From the NCBI GenBank assembly GCA_937141995.1, contig CAKZQX010000408.1:1-6043 (forward strand): a stretch of DNA of 6,043 nucleotides, given 5' to 3'. The first letter of the stretch is position 1. Each line of letters opens with the position of its first letter. A model generated the notes under the pieces. That model was not told the DNA's origin. It saw only the letters and a list, made by a program, of their open reading frames with translations, and did not search any database. Shown in pieces: positions 1 to 6,038 of the stretch. Source of the stretch: an uncultured Chloroflexaceae bacterium (GTDB lineage Bacteria > Chloroflexota > Chloroflexia > Chloroflexales > Chloroflexaceae). Both the position numbers and the translations under genes were made by a program.

Positions 1-1266
1 CTCGTAGCGCAATGCCACCAGCGGGTCCAGGCGTGCTGCCCGGTTAGCCGGGTAGAGCCCCGCAACAATCCCGACCAGGGCGGCAAAGCCCAGGGCAGCC
101 AGAGCTAGCCACCAGGTGACAACAAAGAAGTCCGCACTGACGGGTAGATCTTGCTGTTCGATGTACCAGCGAATCAGCCGGTTCAGACCGATGCCCAGCA
201 CCCAGCCGCCCGCCACGCCGATCGTGCCGCCAATCAGCCCGATCATCCCGGCCTCAAGCATAAACAGCCAGCGAATATCGCCCCGCGAAGCGCCGATTGC
301 CTTGAGCGTGCCAATCTCGCGGGTGCGTTCATAGATCGCCATAATCATCGTATTGATAATTCCCAGACAGGCCACAAATAGCGCCAACCCACCGACCGAT
401 GCCAGCATGATATTGATTACAGCGAAGGCACGGCCGGCGGTGTCAAGGATCAGTTCCAGTGATTGTACGCGAAATCCATCTTCACGAAAGCGGCGGACAA
501 GGTTCGCCGCTTCGCTTACATTCCGCGCACTCACCACCGCAAAGTCATAGCCCTGCGACTCTAAATAATCGGGCAGGTTGAACCACCATGACTTCATCGC
601 CGCCATATCTACCACGGCAACCTGTACTTCGCCGTCGCTGCGGTCATTCACGCCGGTAATGGTCAGGGGGAAGGCTTCTTCTTCGCCGCGCGGACTACGC
701 AGTACGATATTGACCGGCTCGCCGATCGCCTGCTCCGGGGTAACATTGGGTGGCAATACATTCCGGTCAAGCACAATCTCACCACCCGACGCATTAATCG
801 CAAGCGTGCCTGCCAGCACCTCGGGTGGGCGTTCAAACGGGTCGGGAAATGAGAAGGGTGGGCTGACCTGGATCGAACGTAGATCAGCAGGAGCTTCCCC
901 CACCAGTGTGGGAAACTGCAGGAGCGTCATCACTCCGTTGAGGCTGATCAGCGGCGTAACGTTCTCCACATTCGGCAACTCGCGCCACTGCGCAACAACT
1001 TCGGGGCTGATCGGGTTCTGGCGCTCCGGGATGCTAAACTGGGTAAAGAAGTTGTCATTCTCGGTTGTGCGAGGACGGACAAACACATTCTCCAGGCCCA
1101 GTTGCGCAAACTGTTGCTCGATCTCGCGCTGGACGCCAACGCCGAGCGACACCATCGTCACAATAGTAAGAATACCGACAATTACGCCGGTTGATGTTAA
1201 CGCTGTCCGTACTTTACGCCGCCCCAGATTACGCAGGGCGGCGCGGATCATATCACCGAAGGTCAT
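1..1266 (-). CDS. ABC transporter permease, MacB/FtsX type (3' end cut by window edge)
   Basis: The minus frame reads without a stop for 422 codons from ATG at 1266 to the left edge. It ends in LDPLVALRYE, the usual C-terminus of this family, so only a few residues and the stop are probably missing. The layout is that of a MacB-type permease: transmembrane helix 1 at residues 22-45, a large extracytoplasmic domain (about 46-278) resembling MacB_PCD, then three C-terminal helices near 283-307, 335-360 and 385-405. The signature after helix 2, YERTREIGTLKAIGA at 312-326, is the FtsX/MacB cytoplasmic coupling segment. AGAGG lies 5 bases before the ATG, and an in-frame TAA lies 13 codons upstream, which supports this start. 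Such permeases work as dimers with a separate ATPase, driving export or mechanical work on lipoproteins, peptides or lipids. No ATPase or adaptor is in view; it may lie beyond the left edge. The substrate is unknown. Confidence 0.93.
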   Translation of the reverse strand, partial: MTFGDMIRAALRNLGRRKVRTALTSTGVIVGILTIVTMVSLGVGVQREIEQQFAQLGLENVFVRPRTTENDNFFTQFSIPERQNPISPEVVAQWRELPNVENVTPLISLNGVMTLLQFPTLVGEAPADLRSIQVSPPFSFPDPFERPPEVLAGTLAINASGGEIVLDRNVLPPNVTPEQAIGEPVNIVLRSPRGEEEAFPLTITGVNDRSDGEVQVAVVDMAAMKSWWFNLPDYLESQGYDFAVVSARNVSEAANLVRRFREDGFRVQSLELILDTAGRAFAVINIMLASVGGLALFVACLGIINTMIMAIYERTREIGTLKAIGASRGDIRWLFMLEAGMIGLIGGTIGVAGGWVLGIGLNRLIRWYIEQQDLPVSADFFVVTWWLALAALGFAALVGIVAGLYPANRAARLDPLVALRYE

Positions 1267-1296
1267 AGAAACCTCTGCTATCCAGGGTACTGCTCT

Positions 1297-1314
1297 GCCG
1301 GAGTGTTAACCGGC
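1297..1314 (-). repeat. Small inverted repeat in the permease leader
   Basis: GCCGG and CCGGC form a perfect 5-base stem around an 8-base loop that includes GTTAA. It lies about 30 bases upstream of the permease start codon and just downstream of the candidate transcription start. In the minus-strand transcript no U-tract follows it, so it is not a plain terminator. It could be a leader hairpin or an operator. The stem is short and may be chance. Confidence 0.3.
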
Positions 1315-1427
1315 TTTTCATGGGGTAGTATACCACGTTCGGATGCAGGTAGGGTGTACCGGGAAGAAGATTTTTATCTCATCGTTAACCGTTTTTTACA
1401 TAACGACATTTCTCCCTGCCGGATGCA
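1305..1427. repeat. Pair of diverged direct repeats with two conserved 8-base boxes
   Basis: Two boxes occur twice in the same order on the plus strand: GTTAACCG at 1305-1312 and 1384-1391, and CGGATGCA at 1340-1347 and 1420-1427. The distance between the two boxes is 27 bases in the first copy and 28 in the second, and the copies are about 80 bases apart. The sequence between the boxes is hardly conserved apart from a T-run after the first box. The left copy brackets the candidate -10 box of the permease. This could be a duplicated binding site or an old promoter duplication. Confidence 0.4.
1327..1335 (-). promoter_or_regulatory. Candidate extended -10 promoter for the permease gene
   Basis: On the minus strand TGG is followed directly by TATACT, a TGn-extended -10 box with five of six matches to TATAAT. 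No good -35 hexamer lies 16 to 18 bases upstream, which is tolerable for extended -10 promoters. The implied start, near 1320, gives a leader of about 54 bases with an AGAGG ribosome binding site. This is a sequence match only. Confidence 0.45.
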
Positions 1428-1457
1428 ATAACTGCTTCCAAACGATGGATTGTAATT

Positions 1458-1484
1458 CGTGTTGCATACGATATGCGTGACACG
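1458..1484 (-). repeat. Third inverted repeat downstream of glgX
   Basis: This is a nested palindrome. CGTGT at 1458-1462 pairs with ACACG at 1480-1484, and inside it GCATA at 1464-1468 pairs with TATGC at 1472-1476 around a 3-base loop. A 1-base versus 3-base internal bulge separates the two stems. It abuts the next inverted repeat (1483-1508), sharing two bases with it. No T-tract follows on either strand. Confidence 0.4.
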
Positions 1485-1508
1485 CCGTGGAACAATCACC
1501 CCACGGCG
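1483..1508 (-). repeat. Second inverted repeat downstream of glgX
   Basis: CGCCGTGG at 1483-1490 and CCACGGCG at 1501-1508 form a perfect 8-base GC-rich stem with a 10-base loop. It starts just after the glgX stop codon and shares base 1508 with the stem of the first inverted repeat. No U-run follows in the minus-strand transcript, so it would act as a 3'-end stabilising hairpin, a pause site or part of a Rho-type terminator rather than a classic intrinsic terminator. Confidence 0.5.
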
Positions 1509-1541
1509 CGCATTCAGTCGGCGGTACCTGACTGAATGCGC
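1508..1541 (-). terminator. Strong stem-loop across the glgX stop codon (terminator-like, no U-tract)
   Basis: GCGCATTCAGTC at 1508-1519 and GACTGAATGCGC at 1530-1541 form a perfect 12-base stem with a 10-base loop containing the palindrome GGTACC. The stem includes the stop codon of glgX (1514-1516) and its last eight sense codons, so it would form in the mRNA only once ribosomes leave. A second 8-base stem follows directly. A U-tract is absent, so the label terminator is tentative; transcript 3'-end protection is equally possible. Confidence 0.45.
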
Positions 1542-4429
1542 TGAATTAACAGCACAATTGATCGTCCTTGCAGCGGGTAGGCCTGGCCGGAACGCAGTGT
1601 AGGGTTGCCTGGTATTGGTACGTCGGGGTTAAACGTATCAACCAGAATTTCCCAGGGTTTATCTACAGCGCCGGCGGGAATGACAAATGGAATTTTATCG
1701 TGGTAGGCGTTGAGCATCAGTAGCAGCACATCGTCATGTACCTGTTGCCCATATTCATCCCACTCGTTCATTGCCTGCCCGTTGAGCAACATCCCCAGGC
1801 AACGCACCCATCCGTTGTTCCACTGTTCATCGCTCATCTCGGTGCCATCCGGTTGCCACCAGACAATGTCACGGATATCGGTTCCGTGAATACGGCGGCC
1901 CTGGAAGAACCGGCGGCGGTGCAGCACCGGGTGTTGATTGCGAATTTCGATCAAGCGTCGCGTGAAGGCCAGCATCTCGTGCCCCATGTCGTCGAGATAC
2001 CAGTCAATCCAACTGATCGGATTATCCTGACAGTAGGCATTATTGTTGCCGCCCTGGGTGCGCGCTCGCTCATCCCCTGCCAGAATCATCGGCACGCCCT
2101 GCGCGAGGAGCAGTGTTGCCATAAAATTGCGCATCTGACGCATCCGCAGTTCCAGCACCTCGGGATTATCGGTTGGTCCTTCGACGCCACAATTCCAACT
2201 GTTGTTATGATCATCGCCGTCACGATTGTTTTCCCCATTGGCCGCGTTATGTTTATGGTTATAACTGACCAGATCGCGCAGGGTAAAACCATCGTGTGCG
2301 GTCACGAAGTTAACACTGGCGTAAGGTCGCCGTCCATTGTGCAGGTAGAGGTCGCTGGACCCCGCCAGACGGTCGGCCAGTTCGCCTACCTGGCTCTCAT
2401 CGCCCTTCCAGAAGCGGCGCACCGTGTCTCGATACTTGCCGTTCCACTCCGACCAGAGCACGGGGAAGTTGCCGACCTGGTAGCCGCCGGGACCGACATC
2501 CCACGGCTCGGCAATGAGCTTGACCTGCGAGATCACCGGATCCTGGTGAATAATATCGAAAAATGCCGAGAGCCGGTCGGCCTCGTGCAGTCCGCGTGCC
2601 AGGGTTGCCGCCAGATCAAAGCGGAAGCCATCAACATGCATCTCGGTGATCCAGTAGCGCAGACTATCCATGATCAGTTGCAGGGCGCGGGCGTTGAGCA
2701 TATTCAGACTGTTACCGGTGCCGGTATAGTCCATGTAGTAGCGTCGATTGTCATGCACCAGGCGGTAGTAGGAGCGGTTATCGATGCCACGCAGCGCCAG
2801 CGTCGGCCCAAGATGATTGCCCTCAGCAGTATGGTTGTAGACCACATCCAGGATAACCTCGATACCGGCGGCATGCAGCGACTTGACCATCGACTTAAAC
2901 TCACGCACCTGCTCGCCGGGCATGCCCGGCTGGCTGTAGCGGATATCCGGAGCAAAGAAGCTGAGGGTGTTATAGCCCCAGTAGTTGCTCAACCCGCGCT
3001 CCACCAGGAAACGATCATCGACATGCTGATGTACCGGCAGCAGTTCTACGGCCGTCACGCCTAGCGATTTGAGATAGTCGATCACGGCCGGCGTAGCTAA
3101 CCCGGCGTAGGTTCCGCGCAATGGCTCCGGCACCTCCGGATGCAGGTAGGTAAACCCCTTGACGTGCAATTCATAGATGACCGATTTGTAGACCGGGGTT
3201 GCCGGGGGCCGGTCATCACCCCAGGGAAAGGCCGAGTCGATGACCACACAGCGCGGCATGTACTGCGCGCTATCCCGCTTGTCGAAGGCCAGATCTCCCT
3301 TCGGATCGCCAATAGGATAGCCATACATCGAGTCGTCCCAGGTAACTGTTCCGGTCAACGCCTTGGCATATGGATCAATCAGCAGCTTATTGGGATTAAA
3401 GCGCATCCCCTGCGCGGGGTTGTATGGTCCATACACTCGGTAACTATAGATCTGTCCCGGCTTTAAGTTCGGCAGGTAGATATGCCAGACATCATCGGTC
3501 TGTTCGGGCATCATAATTCGCGCCGACTCACGCGGAGCTTCGGGTGAGTCAAACAGGCACAACTCGACGCGGGTGGCATGCTCCGAGAAGAGGGCAAAGT
3601 TTATGCCCTGTCCGTCCCAGGTTGCGCCCAGCGGGTAGGGCTTCCCCGGCCAGATGGTGGTGACGGTCGCGTAAGCCTGATCTTCATCACTCAGGATCAT
3701 ACCCGCATCATAGGCCACAAACCCGTCCGGCCATCGGGTTTGCCGGTTGTAACGCGCGCCGCGCAGATCGGTACGAAGCAGGTCGGCCTCCAGCAGGTCG
3801 GCTCCGCGCAGGTCGGCCCCGCAGAGCGTGGCGCCCTGGAGATTCGCCTGGGTCAGATCCGCATGCTCCATACCGGCCTGACTTAGATCGACTTCCCGCA
3901 GATCGGCCTGGTGCAAGTTGGCGCGGCTCAGATCGGCTCCGATCAGTCGAGCCTGATGCAGGTTGGTCCGGACAAGAGTCGCCTGGATCAAGTTGGCTCC
4001 ACCCAGGTCGGCTTCGCGGAGATCGGCCTCCAGCAGATCCGCACCTTCCAGGTCGGCATCACCAAGCATAGCCCGGCCCATATTGATCTGCCGTAGATCT
4101 GCACTGGAAAGATCAACATCCCGCAGCATCGCTTCCCGCAGATCGGCCTGATACAGGTTGACGCGACTCAGGTCAGCGCCACGGAGATTCGCCTGCCCAA
4201 GGTTTGCCTGGTTCATGGATGCCCCCGAAAGACTGCTCTCGCTCAGGTTGGCCGCTTGCAGGTTGCTCTGGCTCAGATTAGCATCGCGGAGATTGGCCTG
4301 GCTCAGGTCTGTGCCGTGCAGATCCAACTGCGCCAGATTAAGCCGCTGAAGATCCTGTCCACGCAGCGCTGTGGCGGTTGTCTGTTCCTGAATGGCGCGT
4401 TCTACATGGTCACGGGTTAACTTTGGCAT
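1514..4429 (-). CDS. glgX: Glycogen debranching enzyme GlgX (GH13_11) with N-terminal pentapeptide-repeat domain
   Basis: This 971-residue cytoplasmic enzyme should hydrolyse alpha-1,6 branch links of glycogen or limit dextrin. Residues 26-225 are forty unbroken A(D/N)LxX pentapeptides, a predicted right-handed beta-helix. A linker follows, then about 715 residues of ordinary GlgX: an N-terminal CBM48/E-set domain (about 258-360, with [14 protein letters not shown]), the GH13 barrel, and a C-terminal beta domain (about 880-965). The catalytic motifs are intact: DVVYNH at 528-533, GFRFDLA with nucleophile D605, IAEPWD with acid/base E641, and TAHDG with D713. [11 protein letters not shown] at 793-803 is the GlgX/TreX/isoamylase mark. 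The ATG follows AAAGGAAGAG, and an in-frame TAA lies four codons upstream, so the fusion is real in this sequence. Ordinary GlgX starts near residue 255, where there is no Met. Small departures: GDERARTQ at 785-792, and Pro at 804 where Glu or Gln is usual. Isoamylase or TreX-like activity is the alternative. Confidence 0.96.
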   Translation of the reverse strand: MPKLTRDHVERAIQEQTTATALRGQDLQRLNLAQLDLHGTDLSQANLRDANLSQSNLQAANLSESSLSGASMNQANLGQANLRGADLSRVNLYQADLREAMLRDVDLSSADLRQINMGRAMLGDADLEGADLLEADLREADLGGANLIQATLVRTNLHQARLIGADLSRANLHQADLREVDLSQAGMEHADLTQANLQGATLCGADLRGADLLEADLLRTDLRGARYNRQTRWPDGFVAYDAGMILSDEDQAYATVTTIWPGKPYPLGATWDGQGINFALFSEHATRVELCLFDSPEAPRESARIMMPEQTDDVWHIYLPNLKPGQIYSYRVYGPYNPAQGMRFNPNKLLIDPYAKALTGTVTWDDSMYGYPIGDPKGDLAFDKRDSAQYMPRCVVIDSAFPWGDDRPPATPVYKSVIYELHVKGFTYLHPEVPEPLRGTYAGLATPAVIDYLKSLGVTAVELLPVHQHVDDRFLVERGLSNYWGYNTLSFFAPDIRYSQPGMPGEQVREFKSMVKSLHAAGIEVILDVVYNHTAEGNHLGPTLALRGIDNRSYYRLVHDNRRYYMDYTGTGNSLNMLNARALQLIMDSLRYWITEMHVDGFRFDLAATLARGLHEADRLSAFFDIIHQDPVISQVKLIAEPWDVGPGGYQVGNFPVLWSEWNGKYRDTVRRFWKGDESQVGELADRLAGSSDLYLHNGRRPYASVNFVTAHDGFTLRDLVSYNHKHNAANGENNRDGDDHNNSWNCGVEGPTDNPEVLELRMRQMRNFMATLLLAQGVPMILAGDERARTQGGNNNAYCQDNPISWIDWYLDDMGHEMLAFTRRLIEIRNQHPVLHRRRFFQGRRIHGTDIRDIVWWQPDGTEMSDEQWNNGWVRCLGMLLNGQAMNEWDEYGQQVHDDVLLLMLNAYHDKIPFVIPAGAVDKPWEILVDTFNPDVPIPGNPTLRSGQAYPLQGRSIVLLIQRIQSGTAD
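3755..4354 (-). repeat. 15-base periodic array encoding forty tandem pentapeptides
   Basis: This stretch encodes residues 26-225 of the GlgX fusion. The central residue of every pentapeptide (27, 32, 37 and so on to 222) is Leu in 37 cases and Met in three (72, 117, 187). The residue two before it is mostly Ala. Forty pentapeptides make ten coils of a quadrilateral beta-helix with no loop insertion. By my count the domain has about 30 acidic and 16 basic residues, so it is net acidic. A higher-order repeat of 240 bases (four coils) is visible: residues 84-145 and 164-225 match at 38 of 62 positions without gaps. Confidence 0.93.
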
Positions 4430-4602
4430 ACTCTTCCTTTATGTTTGTTGTCATCAGAACCGGGGTAGGTAGGGGGAATGTTGTTACAGAAAGAACAGAT
4501 AGAAAGTACAAACAAAGGATAGCGAACAAACGCGGTGTCAAGTAGCAATGCACCAGACATGCTTTGTTCCAGGTTACTTTGTTCTGTATTCTCTCTAATA
4601 TT

Positions 4603-4611
4603 ATTGTAGCA
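4603..4611 (-). promoter_or_regulatory. Candidate extended -10 promoter for glgX
   Basis: On the minus strand TGC is followed by TACAAT, a TGn-extended -10 box with five of six consensus matches, in an AT-rich setting. No clear -35 hexamer lies at the right distance. The implied start, near 4596, would give a leader of about 167 bases rich in U and C. Confidence 0.35.
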
Positions 4612-4644
4612 CAGAATAGCGTTGAATGTAGCCGGTCTCTGATG

Positions 4645-4707
4645 GAGAACAGAAAAGAAGCCCTCGCCGTATCTTTCCAGAAAAATTGTTCTTTGTTCTC
4701 TGTTCTC
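4645..4707. repeat. Inverted repeat involving the heptamer array
   Basis: GAGAACAGA at 4645-4653 is the exact reverse complement of TCTGTTCTC at 4699-4707, giving a 9-base stem with a loop of about 45 bases. Because the right arm lies in a tandem repeat, the left arm can pair in more than one register. In the lipoprotein transcript this would be a weak AU-rich 3' hairpin. Confidence 0.4.
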
Positions 4708-4714
4708 TGTTCTT
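4687..4714. repeat. Four tandem copies of the heptamer TGTTCTY
   Basis: TGTTCTT, TGTTCTC, TGTTCTC and TGTTCTT follow one another without a gap, ending five bases short of the lipoprotein stop codon. Only the last base of the unit varies (T, C, C, T). On the minus strand the unit reads RAGAACA. Single copies of its core lie elsewhere in the same gap, in both orientations. Confidence 0.85.
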
Positions 4715-4719
4715 TCGCA

Positions 4720-5964
4720 CTAAAATCCGACCTCTACCAGTGTTCGTGCTGTGCGATCCTGCCGAAACCCGACGCCATCCTGGATCAGGCCGACGTAAAA
4801 ACTCATCTGCGTCTCGCGTTGTAGCACCTCGACATTGCCGACAACCTCAACCTCTTCTCCCGGCATCAACCAGTCCTCCTCGCCGGGAATAGTCCACTCC
4901 TCCGGCGGACGCTCCGAAAGCGCCCAGCGGAATGGATAACGCTTGGCACCGCCGCCGCTGTTGGCATCCCAGTCAAGTCCAACACGCCAGAACCCACCGG
5001 CTCGGGCCGCATATTGCTCATTCGCAACCGAGGAGAAGACTTCATTGGTAGTGTAGGTGAAGCCACTGGGTGGGCCATAGGTGCGGATCGGCACATCACC
5101 GGTATTCTTCACACGCATTGTCACCGTAAGCGTATCTCCCAGCATCAGTTGCTCCGGCGCAATCCGTGCCTCCGTGATGGTTGCCTCCGGCTGTCCTACA
5201 TCCTCCAGGATGATCGGTCCCTGTCGCTGTACTACATTGCCATACTGATCTTCAGCGCTGATAGTGTAGGTATACACACCACCCGGCAGGGGCGAGTCGT
5301 CGGGGCGCTTGCCGTCCCAGACATGATGTTGCTCAATCGCATCTTCTTCACTGCGTGTCACCAGCGCAAACGTCTGACCATCCGGCCCGCTGATGTCAAT
5401 GTCTACGGTCGCTGTTACCGGCAGGCGATAGGTAAACTCAGCCACATCATCAATCGCATCGGCATTGGGCGAGATAGTCTCCGGATAGACAACCAAGTTC
5501 TCGATAGCGGGCATCGGCACATCGCTATCGGTAATGGTGACGGGTAACCGCTCTTCGACGACTGGGCCACCTGCAACGGGCTCTGCCTGCACAACCACGG
5601 TGTAGTCCCCGCTGGGTAGCAACCGGCGCTGCATTGTCGGGTCATCCGTAACCGGCACGGTGCCGTCAAACCGCAGCGTGTAGGGATGCGCTGCGGCGTT
5701 ACGCGGCTCGTCCTGCCGTAGTTCGTGCGCCTCTCCCTGGCTATCTTCCAGCCAGATGGTCACCTGGGCGTCCTGGCTGATACGATAGTGAATATCAAGC
5801 GTTTCGCCGCCACCTGTGGGCCGAAAGACCTGCGTGCCGGCCTGGACATCGTCAAGCAGCGGCTGTCCCGCGCACGCTGTCAATATAAAAAGCATGCAAC
5901 CCAGGCCGATAACCAGCAGTCCTGGTTGCAATGAATATATCAGCAAACGTGATAGTGAACGCAT
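4720..5964 (-). CDS. Lipoprotein with FlgD-like Ig folds, function unknown
   Basis: This is a 414-residue secreted lipoprotein. Residues 1-30 form a lipoprotein signal: Arg at 2 and 6, a hydrophobic core at about 15-28, then the lipobox LTAC with the acylated Cys at 31. The mature part looks all-beta. A first FlgD-type Ig domain covers about 43-146 (FDG at 99-101, LPSGDYT at 116-122). A second covers about 152-254, with SPNADAIDD at 165-173, WDG at 216-218 and LPGGVYTYTI at 226-235. A CARDB-like adhesion fold covers about 258-414 (LTVTMRVKNTGDVPI near 279-293). No enzyme motif is visible. ATG follows GAGGAAGGT directly, and an in-frame TAG lies five codons upstream, which fixes the start. The protein probably sits on the outer face of the membrane with a structural or binding role. 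The domain calls rest on motif resemblance, and no gene name can be given. Confidence 0.88.
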   Translation of the reverse strand: MRSLSRLLIYSLQPGLLVIGLGCMLFILTACAGQPLLDDVQAGTQVFRPTGGGETLDIHYRISQDAQVTIWLEDSQGEAHELRQDEPRNAAAHPYTLRFDGTVPVTDDPTMQRRLLPSGDYTVVVQAEPVAGGPVVEERLPVTITDSDVPMPAIENLVVYPETISPNADAIDDVAEFTYRLPVTATVDIDISGPDGQTFALVTRSEEDAIEQHHVWDGKRPDDSPLPGGVYTYTISAEDQYGNVVQRQGPIILEDVGQPEATITEARIAPEQLMLGDTLTVTMRVKNTGDVPIRTYGPPSGFTYTTNEVFSSVANEQYAARAGGFWRVGLDWDANSGGGAKRYPFRWALSERPPEEWTIPGEEDWLMPGEEVEVVGNVEVLQRETQMSFYVGLIQDGVGFRQDRTARTLVEVGF

Positions 5965-6009
5965 ACCTTCCTCACTCTACTGGCTGTGCGCCTGCTGCTC
6001 AAGCACGTC

Positions 6010-6038
6010 ATCCTACCAGCATCCGCTCATCAGTGCAA
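6010..6038 (-). promoter_or_regulatory. Candidate promoter for the lipoprotein gene
   Basis: On the minus strand TTGCAC (6033-6038) is followed after exactly 17 bases by TAGGAT (6010-6015), which is preceded by TGG, giving a TGn extension. Both hexamers are weak (three and four of six matches). The implied leader is about 40 bases and carries the GAGGAAGG ribosome binding site. The rest of 5965-6043 shows nothing else, and all three minus frames are closed there. Confidence 0.3.

Larger units (their letters stand above)
4430..4719. other. AT-rich gap between the lipoprotein gene and glgX
   Basis: No gene is supported in these 290 bases. On the glgX mRNA strand the part nearest the gene is pyrimidine-rich. 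The gap holds seven copies of the hexamer AGAACA/TGTTCT: AGAACA at 4492 and 4647, and TGTTCT at 4580, 4687, 4694, 4701 and 4708. It also holds a candidate extended -10 box (4603-4611) and a weaker second promoter candidate on the minus strand, a perfect TTGACA at 4536-4541 with TATCCT at 4516-4521, whose 14-base spacer is too short to be convincing. There is no GC-rich hairpin with a U-tract after the lipoprotein stop. Confidence 0.7.

Noticed and set aside
578..1309. Plus-strand open frame of 243 codons
   Set aside because: It is antisense to the permease, whose family motifs and membrane helices are clear on the minus strand. The product is rich in Ser, Arg and Thr with no motif.
1297..1318. 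Plus-strand hairpin followed by TTTT, resembling an intrinsic terminator
   Set aside because: No plus-strand gene ends here, and the stem is only five bases. It is more likely a leader feature of the permease.
1736..3064. Plus-strand open frame of 442 codons
   Set aside because: It lies fully antisense to the catalytic part of GlgX, has no recognisable domain, and is explained by codon bias of a GC-rich gene leaving the opposite strand free of stops.
3698..3700. Internal ATG (residue 244) as an alternative start giving an ordinary-length GlgX
   Set aside because: There is no convincing ribosome binding site before it, while the residue 1 start has AAAGGAAGAG, and the upstream frame is unmistakably a folded repeat domain.
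3578..4349. Several plus-strand frames with repetitive protein, for example runs of QVG and QIG
   Set aside because: Their regularity is the mirror image of the 15-base periodicity of the pentapeptide array on the minus strand. There is no independent coding evidence.
4467..4474. AGGTAGGG shared between the leaders of glgX and the permease (also 1347-1354)
   Set aside because: About one shared 8-mer is expected by chance between two gaps of this size, and the distances to start codons and -10 boxes differ.
4462..4476. G-rich run on the plus strand as a G-quadruplex
   Set aside because: Only two long G-runs and one GG are present, so at most a weak two-tetrad form is possible.
4524..4569. 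GAACAAA and TTTGTTC as a LexA-type SOS box
   Set aside because: The half sites are about 30 bases apart, not four, so they do not match the GAAC-N4-GTTC operator.
4564..4824. Plus-strand open frame across the gap
   Set aside because: It runs through the heptamer repeats and into the lipoprotein antisense strand, with no ribosome binding site and no domain.
5014..5547. Plus-strand open frame of 177 codons
   Set aside because: It is antisense to the lipoprotein gene, which has a signal peptide, a lipobox and a strong ribosome binding site.
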